Assembly (NCBI GenBank): GCA_026182355.1
Contig: JAPFBL010000225.1
Coordinates: forward strand, 1-64,000
Direction: 5' to 3'
Length of the DNA stretch: 64,000 nt
DNA from: Hermatobates lingyangjiaoensis
Lineage: Eukaryota; Arthropoda; Insecta; Hemiptera; Hermatobatidae
A program made the position numbers and the translations under genes. Under the pieces are notes generated by a model that saw only the letters and a list, made by a program, of their open reading frames with translations, had not been told where the DNA came from and made no database searches. Numbering within the stretch: the stretch's first letter is position 1; every line of letters begins with the position of its first letter. This document shows, piece by piece, positions 11,520 to 24,424 of this stretch.

Positions 11520-11702
11520 ATGGTAGTGATGTCCAACCGGAGTTTTGCTGATATAATTCACCAGCTGAATCCAGACGAATTGAAATTAGCTAGAAAATAT
11601 GAAAAACTGCTTAAAAGAAAGGTATGTTTGATTAAGGCAATTCAGTTTAATACTATATATATATACCATGATAAACGAGAAACGGTCCGGCAGGACAAAT
11701 AA
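11520..11702 (+). CDS. PLE N-terminal ORF fragment
   Basis: The ORF starts MVVMSNRSF and holds QLNPDELKLARKYEKLLKRK, a charged helical segment. The same arrangement (short hydrophobic start, [QI]LNP-type turn, L..R..E.L...K, then FN) occurs at 35642-35827 and 35997-36110. I infer it is the amino-terminal piece of a PLE protein, since it follows a hammerhead and lies in a PLE-like palindrome. The frame decays into a TA repeat after about 45 residues. Confidence 0.45.
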   Translation: MVVMSNRSFADIIHQLNPDELKLARKYEKLLKRKVCLIKAIQFNTIYIYHDKRETVRQDK

Positions 11703-11749
11703 CAATTAAAATAAGCAGTGACACATAAACAGAAACACAACGAAGACTC

Positions 11750-11796
11750 ACTTTTCAATATTTCGACCGTAATGGCGGTCGTCCTCAGGAGAAGAT
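11750..11796 (-). ncRNA. Hammerhead-like motif, AUAU family
   Basis: Minus strand: core CTGAGGA, one extra C, stem II GACCG/CGGTC with CCATTA loop, GAA, ATAT, H17 T. Stem I is CTTCTC against GAAAAG with five of six pairs. Weak stem III. Confidence 0.55.
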
Positions 11797-12195
11797 GAGA
11801 ATTGACGGAGGGACGACAGTCAATATATATATAGGTGTGCTCTCTAATTGGGATTCGGTCAATTGAATGGAGCACACCTATTCTATCAAACGGTCGATAT
11901 ATTATTGAATCTGCTATATATATTTGGGTTTATATAAGAAGAAATATGGGTTTTTATGTGGATATAAGAAGAGTGTATGGAAAAGATGCCTATGAAAAAG
12001 GTTTTAAATAAAACCGAAATGTTGGCACCGAGAGTTTGATTTTTTATCCTAAAAAATTGACCAAATCTCGATTAAAGAGCACTCCTGTATATATAGATAT
12101 ATATATAAACTCAAAAATTGTTATTGACCTCTTCTATTCTATTCACTGTTTCGTTATTGAGGGCTAGGTCAAATAAAAGAAAATAAACTCCTTTC

Positions 12196-12240
12196 TAGGC
12201 CGACGTTTCGATGTATTTGTACATCATCCTCAGGGCTAAA
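12196..12240 (-). ncRNA. Hammerhead-like motif, ACGU family
   Basis: Minus strand: TTTTAGCC, core CTGAGGA, stem II GATGTA/TACATC with a CAAA loop, GAA, stem III ACGT, H17 C (GUC triplet), then GGCCTAG. Stem I is CC:GG plus a shifted TAG:CTA. Stem II is a perfect six-pair helix. Confidence 0.72.
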
Positions 12241-12249
12241 ACTTTCCAA

Positions 12250-13130
12250 GGTAAAACTAATTTCCTTTTGTCTGATAGTTTTAAATAGATGTGTACTCAA
12301 CAACTCTGATTATAAAATAACCTTTTATATGAAATGCCGAAAGTTTATATAATAAACTATTACATTACAAGTTTCAAACGAATAATTTGAAGTTAATACA
12401 AACATGAACACAAATGTCAGTTTAAATACAATTGTTCTAAAGTAATATTATAATGACACATTCTTTGCATTAATGTTATTTTAATTGGATAAGATAAATA
12501 AAATATTTCAATGTACATATTTGAATATATAACTTATTCATGTAATAAAATAAATGAAATTTTCCACTTTTAAATGATTTATTATTCTACTAAATATACT
12601 CTGGGTACATCTTGAATCATGTTAATAATACTATATCAAAAGCTGGGGCCATATAAGAATCTTTTCTTTCATGACTTAATATCAAGAAACAGCAGTAACA
12701 GTTATTCCTGTCAATCACACTCAATGAATGTATTTTATTAATTGTTGCTATAATTTCTAAACATTGAGTGAAACAAGGGGTCGTGGGGTGTCTAGTTGGT
12801 AACTATAAATTAGTAAAGCACTTTCACTTTTAGAAGTATTTAGGTAAATGATCAGTTTATAAAAAATGTGATTTCTTTGTGCAAAGAACTATAATTTGAT
12901 GAGTAGCAGTTAAAAAAAACTGAACCATAATGATAGGTAGAAATATTATAGAATAGTATGTTTTATCACTATTTTTAACTTTCTTTATGTAGCAATGAAA
13001 AAATATATGCTACTATTCACTCTATTGCACTTTATCTTCAAACGAGACAGAGAGAAATGAAGAATATTTCTACTGATATTTCATAGAGCAACTTTATATA
13101 ATTTATTAAGATGAATTAACCATATATGTC
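12250..13130. other. Gene-free AT-rich stretch
   Basis: No coding signal. 12650-12770 is the reverse complement of 1912-2040, including the TTATTCCTGTCAATCA block. The rest shows no repeat I can match. Confidence 0.5.
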
Positions 13131-13179
13131 TATAATTAGAACATGATTTAGACTGTGCAAAATAAGTTTAAATCATTAG

Positions 13180-13960
13180 TAGTTAATTTGAAATTAGTTA
13201 CGCCTTTATTTTGAATAAATTAAATAAAATTATTAGCAAATATAAATCGTGATTGCTTTTGTACAAATAACCATACATAGTTATTAATTATGTATTTAAT
13301 CACAGACATTCCATCATAACAAATCATTAAATGTGACCAGCTTGTTTAAAACTGCATATTCATTCAGTAAATAACTATGAATGATTAATAATAATTAGAG
13401 ATGTAGGTTATATCTGGATAAATTTAGTTAAAATGGCCGCCATCTTTTAAAACTTGTTCAGTTAAATTGTATAAATTGGTTAAAATTATCATCAAATTTA
13501 AAATATAATTTCATTTTTCAAATAATTTTGAATGACAACTTTGTATAATTTACTCATAAACATTTTATTTAAATATAAACTCGTGATTCCCTAGTTATTA
13601 CAAATAACTATACATATTTAGTAATTATGTATTAATCACAAACATTCTATCTTAATGAATAATTAATATGATCAATATGTTTAAACTCGATTTCATTGAG
13701 TACATAACTTTGAATGATTATTAGTAATAATTATACATGTAGGTCTAATCTAAATAAATTAGATAAGACAGACGCCATATTGAAAACTCAATTTTATTTA
13801 AAATATGACTCTGAATAATTAATTAGGAACGTACCTTTAATGTGAATAAATTAGTTAGAATGATCAGCATGTTTAAAACTCATTTTCATTGAAATAATAA
13901 CGTTAAATAATTAGTTCTTTTGGTAATTTATTATAAATGGCCGCCATATTTGTATAATAA
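13180..13960 (+). repeat. About 340-bp tandem units with GGCCGCCAT motif
   Basis: Two and a half related units. Landmarks are ACAAATAACYATACATA, the CACARACATTC block, GTTTAAAACT and a terminal GCCGCCAT (13431-13442, 13769-13776, 13936-13947). Units differ by many substitutions, so the duplication is old. Noncoding. Confidence 0.5.
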
Positions 13961-14379
13961 AATTAGTATAATTTAGTGGATACGTATTATATTTAAATGA
14001 ATTATCTAATATGATTAGTATCACAATTTTAGAGTGCCAATGACTATGAATAATGTCATTTTTTTATAAAAAATCATGCTTACTTGATAACAGCTGCTGT
14101 AGATTTCTTGCAAGCACCTCTACACTCAGCGCACCACCAATTTGGAATGATGAGAGTCGAAAAGTCCAGGGTGCATTTATAACTTCCGAACAGGTTGTGC
14201 GAAAACATGGCTTAATTTCCCATTATTAATATTTCTTTTATTTTTATTTTATCAAATAAAATGTATTTAAATAATATATAAAAATTGACTATTCATAGTT
14301 ACTTCCAAAATCAAATCATAAATAACACAAGCTGATCATTTTAGCACATTCATTCATTTAAATGTAGATAACACTATCA

Positions 14380-17300
14380 TAATTACAATTTATTTATAAT
14401 TATTTGCTCAATTGAACGACATATTAAACATTTTGATTATTTTAAATAATAACAAAATTATTTCAAGTAATTTCTTTAATGATTTAGGTTCTACGATTGT
14501 CATTATTTTAACTTATTGATTAGTTATTAAATGAACATAGGTTATTGAGAATAAAAAAAACTATTTAAAATAATTTCTTTAATGAATTAGGTTTATAATT
14601 TACTGCTGTATACTTTTAAAGCATTCAAAAATAAGAATATCTCCTTATAAGATATAATCTTATAAGATACATCATACATAACATTGCTTCATCCTGCACC
14701 TTAGACATTTTCAAGGTAGCAGTTCTATAGAAATAATGTTATGAAAACTTCATTAAATATTGATGATATGCAACATAGATTGTTTATTGTAGCTAATTTA
14801 TTCCAATTAAAAACATAATATAACCTTTGTCATTACGTTAACTAATTTTGTCGAATGAAACGAATATTTTCGTTTCATTGTAAATAATTATTATTAATTG
14901 TCTTCGGAAAGTATTTTCTAACCTCGTCATTTTTTTAACTAATTTATTTAATTGAATGGAACATCATATGTGTTCATATTAACTTACTTTTTACAGTGCT
15001 TTCTTTAAAAAAGTATTTTATAACCTTATCGTTATTATAACTAATTTTGACAAATTAAACAAATATTTACGTATTCATTGTAAATAATTATTTAATATCT
15101 TTCAAAACTTAAAATAGATTGACATTAATGTAACTGATTTATTCCAATTAAACGAATATAACTGTAACATAACCTTCAACATAGCATAACTTTGTTGTTA
15201 TTATTATAACTAATTTAACCAAATTAAACAAACATTTACGTATTCATAGTAAATAATTATTTAATATCTTTCAAAACTTAAAATAGATTGACATTAATGT
15301 AACTGATTTATTCCAATTAAACGAATATAACTGTAACATAACCTTCAACATAGCATAACTTTGTTATTATTTTAACTAATTTATCCAAATGAAATAGACA
15401 TTTACGTATTCATAGTAAATAATTATTTAATATCTTTCAAAACTTAAAATAGATTGGCATTAATGTAACTGATTTATTCCAATTAAACGAATATAACTGT
15501 AACATAACCTTGAACGTAGCATAACTTTGTTATTATTTTAACTAATTTATCCAAATGAAATAAACATTTACGTATTCGTTGTAAATAATTATTCAGTAAT
15601 TGTTTTCGAAAAGTATTTTCTAACCTTGTCATTTTTTTAACTAATTTAGTCAAATGAAACGAACATCTTATGTGTTCATATTAACTTGCTGTTTAAAGTG
15701 CTTTCTTCAACAAATTATTTTCTAACCTTGTAGTTATTTTAACTAATGTAGTCAAATAAAGCCATCATTATACGTAGTCATACAAGAAAATTATTCTTTA
15801 GGTTATAGCCATGTTATTATTATGTATAATTAAGTTATTCCTATTAAAGAACATGACTTGACCATATTAACTGTTTTTAATCTCCTCAAATCTATACTAA
15901 GAGCGTGCTGACATGTTTTACTTATTTATTTATTACTTTTTTTGTAATAAATTAATGAATTTAGTAAAAAAAAGACATTCAAGTTGTATAATTTCTGCTA
16001 CTTCGAGCTCTTATTAGCTATAACTATAAATCATCACAGTTATTATAGAATATGCTGTAAAAGATAAATAAATTTATAATAAAGAAGCTACCTAAACATG
16101 AAAGTTGAATAAAATCATTGAAAGTGTTTTTCTTACGTTATAGATTTAATTAACTAAATTCTTTAACTAACATTTCCTCTCGTCTTGTTTTTTTTGTTCT
16201 AACTGTCTATTTGTGTTTTACTTTATTCACAAACATGTATAAAATAGAAATATCTAATTTGCAGAAAGAAAAATGACTTCTAAAGGAACTCATCAAGTTA
16301 TGATTAAGCAATTCAATAAATTTCTTCAATCAACTATTTTGTTTTTAAACATTCTATTAACTAAGTTCTTCCAATTAAACGAACATAACTTATTCAGAAT
16401 AACAAAACTATCTAAAGTAGTTTGTTCAATGAATTAGTTTCCAACCTTGTCATTGTTATGTATAATTAAGTTATTCTAATTAACGAACATGAGTTCGTCA
16501 GAATAACAAAATATACATTTTATTTCTTTAATTAATGGAGTTTTATTAAAACAAATGACCAGCAGTTTAACTAAGTCACTCGAATTAAACAAACATTACG
16601 TATCGAGATTCATACATTATTTAAACTTATTTCTACAGTATTTAAAATGTTGAATCATTGTTATCATTTTAATAAATTAAGTCAACTTAAGACAGATAAT
16701 AGTCATTCAGATTTGAAAATTGTTATAAATAATTTCTGAATGAATAGAGTTCAAACAACGTTCATCATATTAACAAATTTATTGAAGACAAACGAATATT
16801 ACATATTCATAATATCAAATAATTAGCCTTTATTTCTCCAAACATAGGAGTTTTAAATATTGTTATCGTATTAACAAACTCCTAATAATTAAATAAGCAT
16901 TAATTATTCTGAATAACAAATGATTTAAAGTAATTTCTTCAAATCATTGTTATGATTATAAATAATTGGTTAAAATGAACAAAAATGGCTTAATTGGTAT
17001 AACAAAGCTATTCAAAAGTAATTTCTTTTACAAATACGTTTCTAACATTATCATAATTATAACTAAATGACCCAAATAAAGGGAAATGACGTATTCATAA
17101 TAACAAATTATTTAAGGTAATTTCATCAATGAAATAAGTAGTTTCTTACAATACCACTATTCTAACTATTTAGTCAAACTAAACAAACTTTCTTAGTCAG
17201 ATTTCTAAAAACTTTCAATTTATCCCTTCAACAAAAGAGATCATGTAATTGTAATATTAACTAATTCATTCAAATTAAACGAATATTATACGTTTTCATA

Positions 17301-18270
17301 TTAACTTGTTATTTAAAATAATTTCTTCCCAAAGGTAGTTTATAACCTTATCATTATTTTAACTACTTGAAGCATATTAAACATCATTATACGTAGTCAT
17401 ATTAACAAATTATTTAAAGTAATTCATCGTAATAGGAGTTTATAACAATTTAAGGACTTTAACAAATTTCGTCAAATTAAATTAAGATTATACGTGTTCA
17501 TAAGAACTGATTATTTCAACTAATCAAAGAAATAAGGTTCTTTTTCTTAACTTAGTCGTTATTATACCATTTTAGTAAACTTAAACAAATATTAAACATA
17601 GTCTTGTTATTTAAAATTATTTCTTCAAAAGGGTAGTTTATAACCTTATCACTATCTTAACTACTTCAAGCATATTAAACAATCTTTATACTTAGTCATA
17701 TTAACAAATTATTTAAAGTAATTCTTTATAATAGGAGTTTATAACCTTGTCATTATTTTAACAAATTTAGTCAAATTAAATTAACATGATACGTGTTCAT
17801 AAGAACTCAATATTTCATCAAAAAGGTTCTTTTTATCTTAGTCATTATTATACTACTTTATTAAACTTAAATTATCATTATACCTGTTCATATTAACTTG
17901 TTTTTTAAAATAATTTGTTCAAAAAAGTAGTTCATAACCTTGTCATTATCGTGCTATTTAATTTTGACTAAATTTGTTAAAACAGTAACAAAGTTATGTT
18001 TTATTTAAGGTTATGTTAAAGTTTAAGGTTTAGTAAACTTAAACATTATACGTATTCTTATTTACTTGTTGTTTAAAATAATTTCTTCCAATAGGTAGTT
18101 TATAACCTTATGACTATTTTAGCTAAATAAACATCATGTGTTTATATGAACTCATTGTTTCAAGTAATTTCATAACTTAGTCATTGTTATACTATTTTGA
18201 GAAAAGGTAAAAGAACTTTCTACGTATTCATTTTAACTTGTGATTTCATCATAATACTGGTTCCTAAACA
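14380..18270 (+). repeat. Diverged satellite-like array, about 100-bp monomer
   Basis: The block TAACCTTGTCATTATTTTAA followed by CTAATTTAGTCAAATTAAAC, an ACGTATTCATATTAAC block and TTATTTAAAGTAATTTCTTC recurs about every 100 bp, for example near 14922, 15022, 15622, 15724, 17352, 17640 and 17741. Monomers are heavily diverged and some are missing. It shows no ORF of note. Confidence 0.65.
15081..15600 (+). repeat. Higher-order 168-bp tandem triplication
   Basis: A block beginning TAAATAATTATTTAATATCT starts at about 15081, 15250 and 15417 and is nearly identical each time, far more alike than the 100-bp monomers around it. It is a recent amplification inside the older array. Confidence 0.65.
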
Positions 18271-18649
18271 TACTTTTCACTTTCTCACCTTATAATAGTA
18301 GTTTATGATTAAAACACATTCCACATGCAATTTTTTGTATGTGGAAACAGAAGCGTTTTGATTGCCTGTTTATTTAAGCATGTTCATTTACATGCATGGG
18401 TAATATTGATTTGTGAGGAATTGAGTTTTTTTGGGTTTTGCAGATAAGTGTAACTATCCTATCAAAAAGTTACAGAAAAATAACTTGTTCTTAATTAAAT
18501 TTTTATAAAAAAAGCATTATTCTTTTTTATTTTTTCAATTCTCAAATCAATTAGATTTGTAAATAGAATAAATGTTTTTAATCAATGCTTGTAATGAACA
18601 ATTCACTCTTCAGTTAACTTTCAAAAAACGAAGGAATTGGTTTCTAAGG

Positions 18650-19830
18650 AAAATTCCACCTAAAATAGAAAAAAAAAATCTGGAGTGGCCTACACTCAAC
18701 TTTACAATAAGTAAACTTAATATCAAACTTCTTGAGTATATAATATATAATGTCTCATTAAAGCATAATAAAATCGTCTAAATGTGAGATGTTTATTGGT
18801 CTTTCATTCCTGAGGTAGTACAGATAGTGATTGATCCACTTATCAATAGATAAGCCTTTTTTGTATGTCACACAATTAATGGATATACAATCATTAGTAT
18901 AACTACAGCAGTAATAACATTTGAAAAGCCAAAGTGAAAATTTGCTTATACGAAATAATTTCCTACAAGAGAGCATGGCTTTTGCTCCAATAGCCCGTGG
19001 ATCTCTTATATAGTTTATCTGACCTTCTACATTTAATTCTTAAAACAAATTTTCCCATTTAGGACTTGAAAATATTTTTAGTATTTTAAAAACATTACCA
19101 AGTTTTTGTCTGAAATGTCAAAACCATGTAAGAAATAATGTCGTTTCAGATAATTTTTAATTTAAGATGTATGATATTTTCATTTATTATTTTTAAAAGA
19201 TTTTTTTTTAATTCTGAATAATGTTCTACATTTTTGATCTTTTATTAAATTATTATACTGGAAATTTCATGGCATGCTAGAGTTTTTTAAAAACTCACTT
19301 TTCTTCCCCTTTGTCAAAAATCATAAAAAAACAATTTACTCTGAGAGAATGTTATTTTTTCCCACGTGCTCTATTCTGTTATAAGTTTGCTGTAAATGTA
19401 TATTGAGAAAAAATATATTGGTAATTAGCCACCTTTGCATTCTTAAATCAAGTTCAAAGCCGACTTCTCTGTATAAGTTTAAATTTAAAAGCTAGAAGTT
19501 TGAAATTTTTAAAAATAATGGTATGAACTATTAGACTAGAACAGTGAAAAAACTGGAAATTAGACAAAAACATAGAAGCCCTTCTATAGGACGAAAAAGT
19601 TCATTCCAAAATTTTCATTATTACCCAATAATAATGTTATTCATAAACGTAAAAAAAAATCAGCATCTGATATTAAACTTAGTAGAATTGTGCAACATAT
19701 AGATTGATTAGAACAATTTGTTAGACAAACCCATCATACTATAAAAAGGATCAGAGATTATATGTTTCACATGATCTATTGTTGTTGACTTCTTACATAT
19801 ACAAATTTTAATACCTCTAAACATTATATT
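18650..19830 (+). repeat. Long unclassified repeat, copy 2
   Basis: Starts at the GGAGTGGCCTACACTCAAC block and includes the GAGGTAGTACAGATAGTGAT and TAGTATAACTACAGCAGTAA blocks. It continues to the AACTATTAGACTAGAA block. Same orientation as copies at 19880 and 29345. ORFs 18572-18781 and 18758-18976 fall inside and are not shared intact. Confidence 0.7.
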
Positions 19831-19879
19831 ATATCGGTGAATTCACTGAAAAATTTCTAAGTCATTGTAAACACTATAA

Positions 19880-20960
19880 AAAAATATGGAGTGGCCTACA
19901 CTCAACTTTACTATAAGTAACTTAATATCAAATTTCTTGAGTATATAACACATAACGTCTCATTTAAGTATAACGTAAACATCTAAATGGGATATGATTA
20001 TTAGTCTTTCATTCCTGAGGTAGTACAGATAGTGATTGAAGGACATATCAATATATAAGCTTATTTTTGTACATCACGCAGCTGATGCAAATAATTTCAT
20101 TAGTATAACTACAGCAGTAATAACATTTTTGAAAAACCAAAGTGAACATTTCTTGATACGAAATATTCTCCTACAAGAGAACATGGCTTTTGTTCAAATA
20201 GCCAGTTGATTTCTTACATCGTTTACTTGATATCCTTCTACATTGAATATTAAAGTAAAATTTATAATTTAAAACAGGAAAATACACTTATTTTCTCTGA
20301 AAAACATCATAAAAATCGAAGAAAAAATGTTGTTTTAAGATGATTTATAATTAAAGATTACGATAATTACATTTATTAATCTCTAAATGAAAGATTTCAA
20401 TTTTGAATTATCTTTTACATTATTGGTTTTTTATAGAATTATTATACTGGGAATTTTAAGGCTTCTTAGTATTTAACAAGATCATTTTCCTTCCCCTTTG
20501 TCAAATAACATATATACGAATTTTTTCTAAGTGAATGTTATCATTTTCCTGCCTCCTGTACTCTGTTATAAGTTTGCTATGAATGTATATTGAGAAAAAA
20601 TATATTAGTAATTAGCCAGTTTACATACTCAAATCGCAGTCAAAGCCAGCTATTGAATATAATTTAAATCTTTTATAGTTGGTTGCTTCAAATTTTTGAA
20701 AATAATAAATATGAACTATTAGACTAGAATTGAAAAAAAAATGGATATTTCTCAACAAACATAAGTCCTCTTTCTTGAGGAAAGAGTTATTCATCACACT
20801 TAAATAGCATGGAAAGGTACTACATTCACAATGATAATGTAATTGTAACTGATATTAAGTTTTGCTCAAGAGTGCAATATATAGATTTATTAAAGCATTT
20901 TATGAGACAAATCCATCATGCCATGGAAGACAAAGGTAATTGTTCGTCGGTAAAAGATCT
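19880..20960 (+). repeat. Long unclassified repeat, copy 3
   Basis: Directly follows copy 2 in the same orientation, about 1.23 kb apart, with the same blocks in the same order. Together they look like a tandem pair or two insertions of one element. Confidence 0.7.
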
Positions 20961-20964
20961 ACAA

Positions 20965-21300
20965 AAATAGATGTCAATAACTTCATTATTCCGGAACACT
21001 ATTTCATCATTTGAAATAATCCAATGTCTATTAAAATAAGAGTTTAAATTGCTTTGTAGTTCTACAGTAATTTATTATTTTTAAGAATAATATGAATTAT
21101 TATTTCAAGCACACATTTAATAATTAAAAAGGTTTTGGAGTTATTAATAATTTATTTATAATGTGTATAACTCTACGAACTACTGCAAACTATTGTAAAA
21201 TATGAAAATATGAACAGTATTAATACATACATAAATAAACTATACATTTCAAAGTTGATTCGTTCATATTATTTCAGAATATATATAATTATTCAGATCT
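20965..21300. other. Gene-free AT-rich stretch
   Basis: I see no coding signal and no match to other parts of the window. Confidence 0.4.
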
Positions 21301-21360
21301 GTCTATAAAACGATAGGAGTAGTAAGGTAAAAATCTAATGAAATAGTCTCCACATATACA

Positions 21361-21419
21361 AGTTTAATAATCTAAACAACGGATTTCGAACATGTAGTGT
21401 TCTTCTTCAGGCATAAACT
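21361..21419 (-). ncRNA. Hammerhead-like motif, ACGCGU family (variant)
   Basis: Minus strand: AGTTTATG-C, core CTGAAGA, stem II GAACA/TGTTC, GAA, ATCCGT in place of ACGCGT, H17 T, then G...TAAACT. Outer stem I AGTTTA/TAAACT differs in sequence from the 1314 copy but keeps pairing. Stem III has lost its palindrome. Confidence 0.55.
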
Positions 21420-21429
21420 AAGAAATACA

Positions 21430-23135
21430 ATGACGTTTGAGAGTTATCTATATAAAATCCTAATTAATGTGTGTACAAAAGGGTTTTATAATGTTTGTAA
21501 GTCGTTTTGATATAACATAAAATATTATATAATTATTGCTCTTTACATTACAGTGAATCCTGTTGATAATTACATTTATCATTGGTCAGTAATTCTGGCA
21601 TGCTTATAGACAAATTTACAATATTTCTTTATTACTTTCAGATCTGATAATGTTTCAATCGTTTGCATATCATTCTATTCCTGAAATTTTGAACTGCAAG
21701 TTAATAGACTGTTTAAAAAATATTCTTTTCAAATTTAATATGTATAACTTTAAATTCATAAAGGATTTTTTATGCATTAGTATGAATTATATTCATTTTT
21801 ATTTGATAGTTTAAGTGTAACGAATCATGATTTACTTAAAATTATGTGCTGTACCATTTGATCTACTATATAGAATTGACAAAGCACTTATGCATACCAC
21901 TCTTTTAGTTAAAAAAGAAGATTGTCAAATTAACTAGTACTATTTTTATTTCATTCTGCCAAGGCTTTTAATAAAGGGTTACTAGTATTAAATAAAACTA
22001 CAACTAAAGCAACTTCTATTTTAAAGATTTGATCTAATGATATTCATTAGATCAAAGAGGTATTCTAAAGGAATTATAAACGATGAAAAAACGCTATTAA
22101 TTTTGAGATGAATTAATTAAAAAGATAATTTAGTATAATGAAAAGTAAACAGGTAATTGATTGCTTCTCAGTATACAAGAGTTAATATTTATTTTTGCTA
22201 AGATGATAAAACATATTTTAAAAGATTAAATTATGAATTTTGTTAATGTTAAATAGTGAATTTTCCTTTACTGTAAGTAAAGCATCATGGCCCTGAAAAA
22301 AAACTCATTTTGTTATTTTTACTAATTTATTGGAGTTGAGTTCCTTAAATCAAATTTTGATAGTTTTAAAGGAATATAGGGTTAAGCGTTGGTAAGTGTG
22401 TATGCATAATTTTATAATCTATGTTGAAAAAACTTGAATGAAATTTTCTAGATACAAGTGGAAATATGCAGTTTTATACTTCTGAAGATTTCATCATGAA
22501 GTAGGTACTTCACCCCTAAAAAATTACAATTTTTTCATAGATGATTTGTTTCGTTCTAGAGTCAATGTTCTCTATTATTACATAGTTAATGTTCTAGATT
22601 TCATTAATGTTCTTTTATCTTTAATATTGTCAATATATAACGACAGTATGATACAAATTTCATCAATTTTGGGCTATTTGAAAGTGTAATGTGACACCAG
22701 AAGAAATAACTATAAAATAACAATTTATGCAATAATAGCGATATTAATTTGGTGAAACAGAATCTCTATATTCAATTATATGTCAATTTGTTTTGATAAA
22801 CGTTTGAGAGAGCTTACAAAAACATAGCAAATAAGTAGTAAAGTCAATGACAAAATACTTGTAGATCTTTTGTTTTATTAACTATTCTTCAATTTACTCA
22901 GTAATAATACCCTGGATTTAATGATACATAATATATTTCAACTGTGAATCTATAATCAACTATCTAGTTATATTCATTTCAGATGAATATAATGTAAGTC
23001 AATGTATAACAAATATATTTTGTTTTAGAAATAGTACAGTAATCAGTAATAGATGATTTATTGAAATAATTTATGTCTTAGGATGTGAATAACAGAATAA
23101 TTATCTATCTGTTCACATAAGTTTAAATATTGAGG
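21430..23135. other. Gene-free AT-rich stretch
   Basis: No coding signal, no tandem repeat. A short direct palindrome sits near 22035-22055 (ATCTAATGA/TCATTAGAT). Confidence 0.4.
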
Positions 23136-23169
23136 GAATAATTCAAGAATTGTCTCCACACAAAAACAT

Positions 23170-23219
23170 TTTAAACTAATAACGCGTTTCGAACACTTCG
23201 TGTTCTTCTTCAGGTTAAC
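23170..23219 (-). ncRNA. Hammerhead-like motif, ACGCGU family (left arm)
   Basis: Minus strand: core CTGAAGA (complement of 23207-23213), stem II GAACAC/GTGTTC with GAA loop, GAA, ACGCGT (23182-23187), H17 T. Stem I is weak (TTAA/TTAA). Confidence 0.6.
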
Positions 23220-23337
23220 ATCTGCACTGTTGACTGTCGATCTACGAGAAGGTGTTAGAAAGAACTCTGAGTATACTCTAAGTTAGAGTTCTTGCTAACT
23301 ACTTTCCGTAGATTGACCTTCTACAGTGCAGATATTG

Positions 23338-23385
23338 ACCTGAAAAAAAGCACTAAGTGCTCGAAACGCGTTGTTAGTTTCATAT
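23338..23385 (+). ncRNA. Degenerate hammerhead, ACGCGU family (right arm)
   Basis: CTGAAAA replaces CTGANGA (G8 changed to A). Stem II AGCAC/GTGCT keeps pairing although an A:U pair of the left arm has become G:C. GAA and ACGCGT at 23363-23371 are intact. Probably inactive. Confidence 0.45.
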
Positions 23386-23460
23386 AAAACGTTTGTATGC
23401 AGACGTAATCGTTGAATTCCCCCAATATGAGTAAATGCCTCACAATAACGAATTGCATAA

Positions 23461-24420
23461 GTTATGAAGTTAACCTATGGTGAGAAAATAGTTTAAATAA
23501 ATTAAAATATATGTAGTGTAAATAATTTAAAATATAATATTTCAAATTTATTATACTTATAATAAATTTATTATATTATAATAAATTTCAAGTGAAATAT
23601 TTCAATACTTGAAATAGTATTTCAAGAGTATTATATTTCTTGGTAAACTGTGATGAATGTTTTAAAAATCATTTTCTGTTGTATTATTTTTAGAATGAAA
23701 CTGACAATCCATTTTGTTTATATTATGTTACATTAATCCCTTTAAGCCATTATTCCCAATTTCATTACATATAATTCGACAAAGTGAAAATAATCGAAAT
23801 GAAAAACAAATACTTATACTTCACTACTTATGGTTATCTCAAATGAGAACGTGCTCTTTTATACTTCTGAATATTGATCATGAAGAAGGGACTTTATACT
23901 AAAACTAGTACGTTAATTACTAATATAAACAGATTAATATTACCAAGTTCTTTGAGTTTAAAGAAATTGGCAATATATTTATGTATACCAATTTTACTAA
24001 GTCTAATGAATAACACTGACATTATCTAGCTTGTTTCTTTCGTTAGGATTAATAATTTGATGAATTGCATTCATGAGTAAATGTTAATGATCTTATATAG
24101 ATATTATTACTTGAATGATTTTTGTCTGTCAATTTCAATTTCTTAATCATAGGTCCTAAATTAATCCTACGACACACCTTTATGTTTACAATTAAGAAGA
24201 AACAAGCATGTTACTATATTTTCAATTTAACTACCGAAATGTTGAAGCTACATTAAATTATTTCAGTTAATTATAAAAAAATGTTTGATAAAAATTATTT
24301 TTGATAATGGATTTACTTCCAGTTAGTTGAGTGTAATGTAACCTGTAGATTTTTTATAGTAAAAAAAAATGTTTAAAAGGTTTTGAAAGGAAATTGTATG
24401 ATAGGTTGTGTTGTAGAAAC
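23461..24420. other. Gene-free AT-rich stretch
   Basis: No coding signal. It contains simple AT-rich inverted repeats around 23540-23600 only. Confidence 0.4.
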
Positions 24421-24424
24421 CCCA

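Larger units (their letters stand above)
10869..11650. repeat. 780-bp head-to-head PLE palindrome
   Basis: Coordinates pair with a constant sum of 22519: start codons 10999 and 11520, stem III 11054 and 11465. Arms of about 365 bp surround a 50-bp centre. Each arm carries a hammerhead (ACATGT stem III) and, 55 bp beyond it, the start of a short ORF. Identity between arms is very high, so the structure is recent or maintained. Confidence 0.85.
23140..23460. repeat. PLE-type palindrome with paired hammerheads
   Basis: Imperfect arms of about 130-150 bp, each with a GTCTCCACA- or GCAGACG-like outer block, an ACGCGTT hammerhead and a CTGCACTGT/CTACAGTGCAG inner block. The centre (about 23240-23320) pairs as AGAGTTCTT/AAGAACTCT. 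Confidence 0.7.
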
